The notes under the pieces: model-generated
What the model was told of the DNA's origin: nothing
Seen by the model: the letters and a program-made list of their open reading frames with translations, nothing else
Database searches by the model: none
Made by a program: the position numbers and the translations under genes
Shown: positions 44,252 to 46,091 of the stretch, piece by piece
Position numbering within the stretch: the stretch's first letter is position 1
How the letters are laid out: each line of letters starts with the position of its first letter
NCBI GenBank assembly: GCA_938003855.1
Contig: CALKXD010000067.1
Span: forward strand, 1-46,091
Length of the DNA: 46,091 nt
Direction: 5' to 3'
From: an uncultured Granulosicoccaceae bacterium
Lineage (GTDB): Bacteria; Pseudomonadota; Gammaproteobacteria; Granulosicoccales; Granulosicoccaceae

Positions 44252-44306
44252 CCTGCGGTAGGTATCAGGAAAAAAAACCAACCTGGCACCGCCTGTGGAA
44301 GAGATT

Positions 44307-44331
44307 GGCCAATATAAAAATTCAATTGGCC
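44307..44331. other. Inverted repeat between convergent genes
   Basis: GGCCAAT (44307-44313) and ATTGGCC (44325-44331) form a 7-bp stem with an 11-nt A/T-rich loop, between the stops of livF and the DUF2235 gene. It is a possible weak terminator, but no T-run follows on either strand. Confidence 0.35.
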
Positions 44332-44398
44332 GTGGGTAGTCGTGTCGAATTGCTGATACCGGTCAGCCCGCTGCTACAACGGATTTGATATTACCGGA

Positions 44399-45586
44399 TC
44401 AGTCTACCGGCGTTTGCCGGGCAGGCAGGTTTTCCGGAGCGTATTTATGGGACTTGCTGCTGGCGGTAGCGCTGATGCGTTCCTGCACCGATGAGTGAAT
44501 AGAAGCCCCCTCCGGAATATAACGCCGCTCTTGTCGCGGTAGATAGTAACCCGGTGTTGCTTTTTTCTGCGGGTGGTCGTGACGCTTGTTGTTTTTTGGC
44601 AGGTACTCCAGCAGTTTCCAGAAAAAGGTCATTGAATCATGCAGCATTGTGGTGGGGCCCGGGGCGGCGTAGTCACGCAGTGAGCCTGCCTGCACATTGC
44701 TTGGGTTGATCCCGTGAACAAGCCGCTTGACCATACTCTCGCGAAACGCCAGGCCATGGTCGCGGGCTTCATCAACCATCCATGACAGCGGGTACTTCGC
44801 CGCGCCACTTTCTGATTCCGGGTAGCCACCACCAATATCCGAGTGCACCCCGGCAAACCACACCTGGCTGATATCCTGTGGTTGCGCTTTTTCATCGCTG
44901 ACAAACGGATTAGTTTTGAACAATTGCGGTTCCACCCAGCGTGCCACCCGAAACATCCGGCGTTCCTCGTCAATCGAAATAGCGTGCCGGAACACCTGCA
45001 CACAGGGGTTGTGTTCAGTATACGGCAGGGCTTCGAGTGCCGGCATATAGAGTCGGTCCGGTCTGGGAACAATAACCGATGCAACCGTGTCCCAGCAACC
45101 CATAAACCGGATCGTGATCCTTTGCGAGTCGAGCACTTCCTGTACCCGCCATGCCGTAGCGTTGTTGTCGTTCAAGGCCGATTGCTTGTACGCAGTCAGC
45201 GCATAGCCACTTAAGTGTGCCTGATGGTTCCGTAGCAGGCCGACTAGATTGATAAATCCGGCAAGCACCCGCACAGTGTGGGCGCCGCGGCTGAAACCAA
45301 ACAGGTAGACTTCGTCGCCTTTTTTGTACTGACTTATCAGGAAGCGGTAAGCGTCGAGTACGTTGTCATCCAGGCCGTAGCCAGTCGCAAGGCCAAACAC
45401 GCCTTTGCATTTGTTTTTGAATGCCGCCCAGGCACCGCTGTTGGATATAGTGCCCACACCGGGATCGTAGAATGCTACTTGGGATTCAGACTCTTTAAGC
45501 ACCCGGTAGAATTTGAGGACGTTGGACTGGTTCTCTTTTATTTCGTTGCCGGTACCGTCGCAACAGATGATGATTTTCTTTGGCAC
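44399..45586 (-). CDS. DUF2235 alpha/beta-hydrolase (T6SS Tle1-like phospholipase family)
   Basis: The protein has 395 residues from a GTG at 45586, chosen because GAGGG lies 6 nt upstream; the frame is open to an ATG at 45646. The DUF2235 pattern is clear: KKIIICCDGTGNE at the N-terminus, FYDPGVGT, and the nucleophile elbow GFSRGAHTVRVLAG (S99), with FAGVHSDIGGGYPE containing a likely catalytic Asp and His region. Some relatives are type VI secretion phospholipase effectors, but many are housekeeping or unknown, and no T6SS genes (vgrG, PAAR, immunity) are near. I leave the function as a putative lipase or esterase. Confidence 0.85.
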   Translation of the reverse strand: MPKKIIICCDGTGNEIKENQSNVLKFYRVLKESESQVAFYDPGVGTISNSGAWAAFKNKCKGVFGLATGYGLDDNVLDAYRFLISQYKKGDEVYLFGFSRGAHTVRVLAGFINLVGLLRNHQAHLSGYALTAYKQSALNDNNATAWRVQEVLDSQRITIRFMGCWDTVASVIVPRPDRLYMPALEALPYTEHNPCVQVFRHAISIDEERRMFRVARWVEPQLFKTNPFVSDEKAQPQDISQVWFAGVHSDIGGGYPESESGAAKYPLSWMVDEARDHGLAFRESMVKRLVHGINPSNVQAGSLRDYAAPGPTTMLHDSMTFFWKLLEYLPKNNKRHDHPQKKATPGYYLPRQERRYIPEGASIHSSVQERISATASSKSHKYAPENLPARQTPVD

Positions 45587-45872
45587 AGCGATCCCTCTGT
45601 TTATTCTAACGCGATGCGCGCTCCGCTGGACGCTTTCAGGTGTCAACCCGCCAGTCGCGTCGCCATTTGCGACTCATGGCTCGCATGGTAGCACCGGCCG
45701 GTGAGTTATGTTGGCCTAAACCGGGCTTTTAAACGAGTGAAAGTTTAGCCAGAGGACGGCTTGTCATCACGGTGGCACGCCGCTCGAAGGGTAGCGGAGT
45801 CGACAGTTAGGCGCCTGGCTATCGTATCGGGCCGGGTAAGGTTGATCATCCGCTTGTGGCAGGCGTGCAGGG

Positions 45873-46091
45873 TCAGGCGAGTTCGCGGGATTCGATTCTA
45901 TCGGGCTCCAGGTATTTTTCAAATCTGGTTCCTGATAATGTTTCACACACGTGGGTGTAGTTATAGATTTTATCTTGATAGCTGCCGCTGTTTATTTTTT
46001 TACGGTCTCTGGATAGAGTGGCTTCCGGCGGGAAGTCCCCTAAGAAGTTGATGACCTTTGCCAGCGTCTGGTTTTGATCCTGAATAAGATT
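45873..46091 (-). CDS. C-terminal fragment of an unknown gene cut by the window edge
   Basis: A minus-strand frame enters at 46091 and runs 72 codons to a TGA at 45875-45873. Composition looks coding: charged and aromatic residues alternate (for example VINFLGDFPPEA, then YQDKIYNYTHVCETLSGTRF). No family is recognised. The start lies beyond the window. The 286 bp between this stop and the DUF2235 start hold no visible gene. Confidence 0.6.
   Translation of the reverse strand, partial: NLIQDQNQTLAKVINFLGDFPPEATLSRDRKKINSGSYQDKIYNYTHVCETLSGTRFEKYLEPDRIESRELA

Noticed and set aside
44399-45586. Type VI secretion effector locus
   Set aside because: The DUF2235 protein resembles Tle1-type effectors, but no vgrG, PAAR, adaptor or immunity gene lies beside it.

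Overview
The window looks like chromosomal DNA from a Gram-negative proteobacterium. My best guess is a marine or other environmental gammaproteobacterium, judging from family resemblance only. The supporting signs are an RND pump with a periplasmic adaptor, Tat and Sec signal peptides, lipoproteins, heterotetrameric sarcosine oxidase, full-length Lhr helicase, PotD- and Liv-type ABC transporters and Shine-Dalgarno-led genes. I see no rRNA, tRNA, CRISPR array, insertion sequence or phage gene. Genes are dense and carry mostly catabolic, transport and redox functions.

Layout. (1) 0.4-5.4 kb, minus strand: a tetR - adaptor - RND pump operon with a perfect 17-bp palindrome upstream as candidate operator. 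(2) 5.8-9 kb: an alpha/beta hydrolase, a convergent glycerophosphodiesterase and a divergent MocR regulator. (3) 9.1-20.2 kb, plus strand: a beta-hydroxyacid dehydrogenase, a four-gene PotABCD-like importer and soxBDAG, which together look like an uptake and demethylation unit for sarcosine or a related methylated amine. A tandem two-domain GFA/CENP-V-like protein follows, separated by a small S4 protein on the other strand. (4) 21.7-23.1 kb, minus strand: a signal-peptide-bearing thioredoxin and a ferredoxin-NADP reductase. (5) 23.4-27.4 kb: a compact larA-larC-larE-larB operon, with a LarA-type nickel-pincer racemase/epimerase and the three enzymes that build its cofactor. (6) 27.6-34.8 kb: a secreted Cys-rich small protein, a TPR-sulfatase lipoprotein and Lhr. 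(7) 35-39.2 kb: a PhyH dioxygenase, a HAD-like protein lacking its nucleophile, a GNAT and a polytopic membrane protein. (8) 39.5-44.3 kb: a Tat-exported binding protein plus livHMGF, an amide or branched-chain amino acid importer. (9) A DUF2235 hydrolase, then the C-terminal end of a gene cut by the right edge.

Most notable observation: the thioredoxin at 21696-22094 (minus strand) is one continuous frame interrupted only by a UGA, which sits exactly where the first Cys of the W-C-x-x-C active site belongs (W-UGA-G-T-C). The RNA just after this UGA can fold into a two-part stem-loop whose apical loop (CGUGA) lies 26 nt downstream. This matches the general form of a bacterial SECIS element. 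I read it as a candidate exported selenocysteine thioredoxin (UxxC) that ordinary gene calling would split in two. The main alternatives are a nonsense mutation or a base error. No selA, selB, selC or selD lies in the window, so the Sec machinery cannot be checked here.

Other points: both ABC operons carry a strong hairpin between the binding-protein gene and the first permease gene. The lar genes are tightly coupled, with two 8-bp overlaps, and LarE has three cysteines. The sulfatase has an unusual N-terminal repeat domain.
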